From DATCLA01 sp036564195 (lineage in GTDB: Bacteria; Bacillota; UBA4882; UBA8346): a stretch of 8,421 nucleotides of DNA. Both the position numbers and the translations under genes were made by a program. A model generated the notes under the pieces. That model did not search any database, was not told the origin of the DNA, and saw nothing but the letters and a program-made list of their open reading frames with translations. Shown here piece after piece: positions 6,802 through 8,421 of the stretch; within the stretch, counting starts at the first letter, position 1; each line of letters starts with the position of its first letter. The stretch lies in assembly GCA_036564195.1 (NCBI GenBank), contig DATCLA010000305.1, positions 1 through 8,421 on the forward strand, read 5' to 3'.

Positions 6802-8361
6802 TTAGCCTAGGATTGCTTTGAGGTCCGCTTCTGGGGTAGTGACCGGTTTGATTCCGTACTCCTTAACCAGCAGGTTAAGGACGTTGGGGGAGAGAAACGC
6901 CGGCAAAGTCGGTCCCAGATAGATGTTTTTGATTCCTAACGCCAGCAGGGTCAAGAGAATACAGACCGCTTTCTGTTCATACCAGGAGAGTACCAAAGTA
7001 AGCGGTAACTCATTGACCAAACACTTAAAGGCTTCGGCCAAGGCGAGCGCTACCTGAATAGCGGAGTAGGCATCGTTGCATTGACCCATATCCATAATCC
7101 GGGGCAGACCGTCAATCTCACCGATGTTTAAATCGTTAAAGCGGTATTTGCCGCAAGCCAGGGTTAAAATTACCGTATCCTGAGGGGCTTTTTTGACAAA
7201 TTCGGTATAGTAGTTACGGCCCGGTTTTGCTCCGTCGCAACCACCAACCAGGAAGAAATGTTTAATGGCTCCGGATTTAACCGCCGCAATGACCTTGTCG
7301 GCTACACTTAACACGGTGTTGCGGGCAAAACCCGTCGTTAGTTCGGTGCCACCATTGATGCCGGTAAGGTGTTGGCCTTCAGCCCAGCCGCCCAGTTCTA
7401 AGGCTTTGTTAATCACCGGAGTAAAATCTTTCCGGCCGTTTTGTTCCGGAATATGAGCCAGTCCGGGAAAACCAACCTGTCCCGTGGTAAATACCCGGTC
7501 GGCATAAGTAGGTTTCGGCGGCATCAGGCAGTTAGTCGTGAAGAGCACTGCTCCGGGTATCTGGTCAAATTCTTTTTGCTGATTTTGCCATGCGGTCCCG
7601 AAGTTACCTTTTAAATGTGAATATTTTTTCAGTTCCGGATAGCCGTGGGCCGGTAACATCTCACCGTGGGTATAGATATTAATACCTTTCCCGGCGGTCT
7701 GTTCCAACAATTGTTGGAGATCGTGAAGGTCATGTCCTGATATCACGATAAAAGGGCCTTTTTCAATAACGGTTGATACCTTTACCGGGACCGGGTGGCC
7801 GTATGCGGAAGTATTGGCTTCATCCAATAATCTCATGCATTTCAAATTAATCTGGCCGAATTCCATCAAAAGTTCGAGCCATTCCGCGGTAGTGTGTTCA
7901 GCGCCAACCACCCGCATTCCCCGGTAAAACCAGGCCGTTACTTCGGGATCGGTTTTACCTAAGACATAGGCGTGCCAAGCATAAGCTGCCATGCCCCTTA
8001 GTCCTAACAGAAGGGTGGAACGCAGCGAAACCACATCAAGGTCGCCGGACCAGAGTGCCGCAGCGGCAAAATCCGCCCCGCCACCAAGCCGGTCCTTTTC
8101 GGCCCGGATTGCCTGGATTAGTTCACGGATGGCAGTCCCGTCAAAATTGACATTGGTCACAGTGGTGAACAGACCGGACAGTATCAGTTCATCCGCTTTG
8201 GCACCGGGAGTTTTTCCTGCTGCAGCACGTGCTAACCCGATTAAAGCAGCAGTCAGTTCATCTTGGCCATTGGCAACCGCAGCGGATTTGCCACAGACCC
8301 CCATCTTGGTGCAACCTTTGCCACCGGCAGTTTGTTCACATTGAAAGCAAAACATGGACAT
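6802..8361 (-). CDS. hcp: Hybrid cluster protein (hydroxylamine reductase), class I
   Basis: This 519-residue cytoplasmic iron-sulfur enzyme contains a cubane-type cluster and the hybrid Fe-S-O cluster. The family reduces hydroxylamine to ammonia in vitro, and E. coli Hcp acts as a nitric oxide reductase and protein S-nitrosylase, so the likely role is nitrosative stress defence. The N-terminal cysteines 5, 8, 17 and 23 have the CX2CX8CX5C spacing of class I enzymes from anaerobes. All hybrid cluster ligands can be matched to the Desulfovibrio vulgaris set with steady offsets: His210 (SGHD), Glu234 (HGEM), Cys278 (TTNC), Cys375 (GGCDG, the persulfide position), Cys403 (LACGKYRFNDL), Cys428 (GQCND) and Glu463 (WYEQKAV). 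It is slightly shorter than the usual 540-550 residues but complete. The ATG at 8361 follows an AAAGGG (8375-8370) with eight-base spacing; an ATG two codons inside is an alternative. No hcr reductase gene is visible beside it, which is usual for class I. Confidence 0.97.
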   Translation of the reverse strand: MSMFCFQCEQTAGGKGCTKMGVCGKSAAVANGQDELTAALIGLARAAAGKTPGAKADELILSGLFTTVTNVNFDGTAIRELIQAIRAEKDRLGGGADFAAAALWSGDLDVVSLRSTLLLGLRGMAAYAWHAYVLGKTDPEVTAWFYRGMRVVGAEHTTAEWLELLMEFGQINLKCMRLLDEANTSAYGHPVPVKVSTVIEKGPFIVISGHDLHDLQQLLEQTAGKGINIYTHGEMLPAHGYPELKKYSHLKGNFGTAWQNQQKEFDQIPGAVLFTTNCLMPPKPTYADRVFTTGQVGFPGLAHIPEQNGRKDFTPVINKALELGGWAEGQHLTGINGGTELTTGFARNTVLSVADKVIAAVKSGAIKHFFLVGGCDGAKPGRNYYTEFVKKAPQDTVILTLACGKYRFNDLNIGEIDGLPRIMDMGQCNDAYSAIQVALALAEAFKCLVNELPLTLVLSWYEQKAVCILLTLLALGIKNIYLGPTLPAFLSPNVLNLLVKEYGIKPVTTPEADLKAILG

Positions 8362-8406
8362 CTTTCATTTCCCTTTCGTTAATGATTTATTTGTTAATAG
8401 TGGACA

Positions 8407-8420
8407 CTGATTTTAATCAG
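8407..8420. promoter_or_regulatory. FNR/CRP-family-like palindrome upstream of hcp
   Basis: A perfect inverted repeat, CTGATT-TT-AATCAG, contains the core TGAT-N4-ATCA, which matches the inner eight defined bases of the FNR half-site pattern TTGAT-N4-ATCAA. It lies 46-59 bases upstream of the hcp start codon. hcp genes are often controlled by CRP/FNR-family regulators such as HcpR or FNR (known), so the place fits. On the - strand a weak -10 (TATTAA, 8399-8394) would put the site over the -10/-35 region, which suits repression more than activation. The site touches the window edge, so the rest of the promoter is not visible. Confidence 0.45.
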
Positions 8421-8421
8421 C

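Noticed and set aside
1..8421. CRISPR array, insertion sequence, tRNA, rRNA or phage attachment site
   Set aside because: I saw no regular repeat-spacer pattern, no transposase frame with terminal repeats, and no tRNA-like fold. All long frames are housekeeping or transport genes.

Overview
The window looks like a chromosomal stretch from an anaerobic Firmicute-type bacterium that has an outer membrane (a diderm Firmicute such as Negativicutes, Halanaerobiales or Limnochordia; the sequence does not let me choose). The Firmicute side rests on strong AAAGGAGG-type ribosome binding sites, a TTG start, a split YknYZ-like ABC exporter and a class I hybrid cluster protein typical of anaerobes. The outer membrane is inferred from a full-length TolC-type channel and a Spy/CpxP-like periplasmic protein.

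Layout. Positions 1-858 (+) carry the 3' part of a sensor histidine kinase whose start and sensor region lie outside the window. An AT-rich 127-base gap with a 16-bp hairpin (931-966) leads to a secreted Spy/CpxP-like protein (992-1795) built from two tandem copies of the chaperone domain. It ends in a strong Rho-independent terminator (1804-1846). After a 185-base leader comes a compact four-gene efflux operon, all on +: TolC-like outer membrane factor (2032-3423, TTG start), MacA/HlyD-like adaptor (3476-4678), MacB/LolD-like ATPase (4683-5387) and MacB/FtsX-type permease (5384-6580). The last three genes are tightly coupled (4-base gap, then ATGA overlap). The gap 6581-6801 holds no gene but carries a bidirectional terminator (6737-6788) between convergent units. 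On the - strand, 8361-6802 is hcp (hybrid cluster protein / hydroxylamine reductase) with all cluster ligands present. An FNR-like palindrome lies upstream of it at the window edge.

How the genes work together (inference). The kinase, with a response regulator presumably just upstream, next to a Spy-like chaperone and a tripartite TolC-adaptor-ABC exporter resembles the output of the enterobacterial Bae/Cpx envelope stress systems, here gathered in one locus. The ABC exporter would take a substrate from the inner membrane or periplasm, pass it to the adaptor, and expel it through the TolC-like channel. Hcp is a separate unit, probably for nitrosative stress. The most unusual single item is the tandem (single-chain dimer-like) Spy domain protein.
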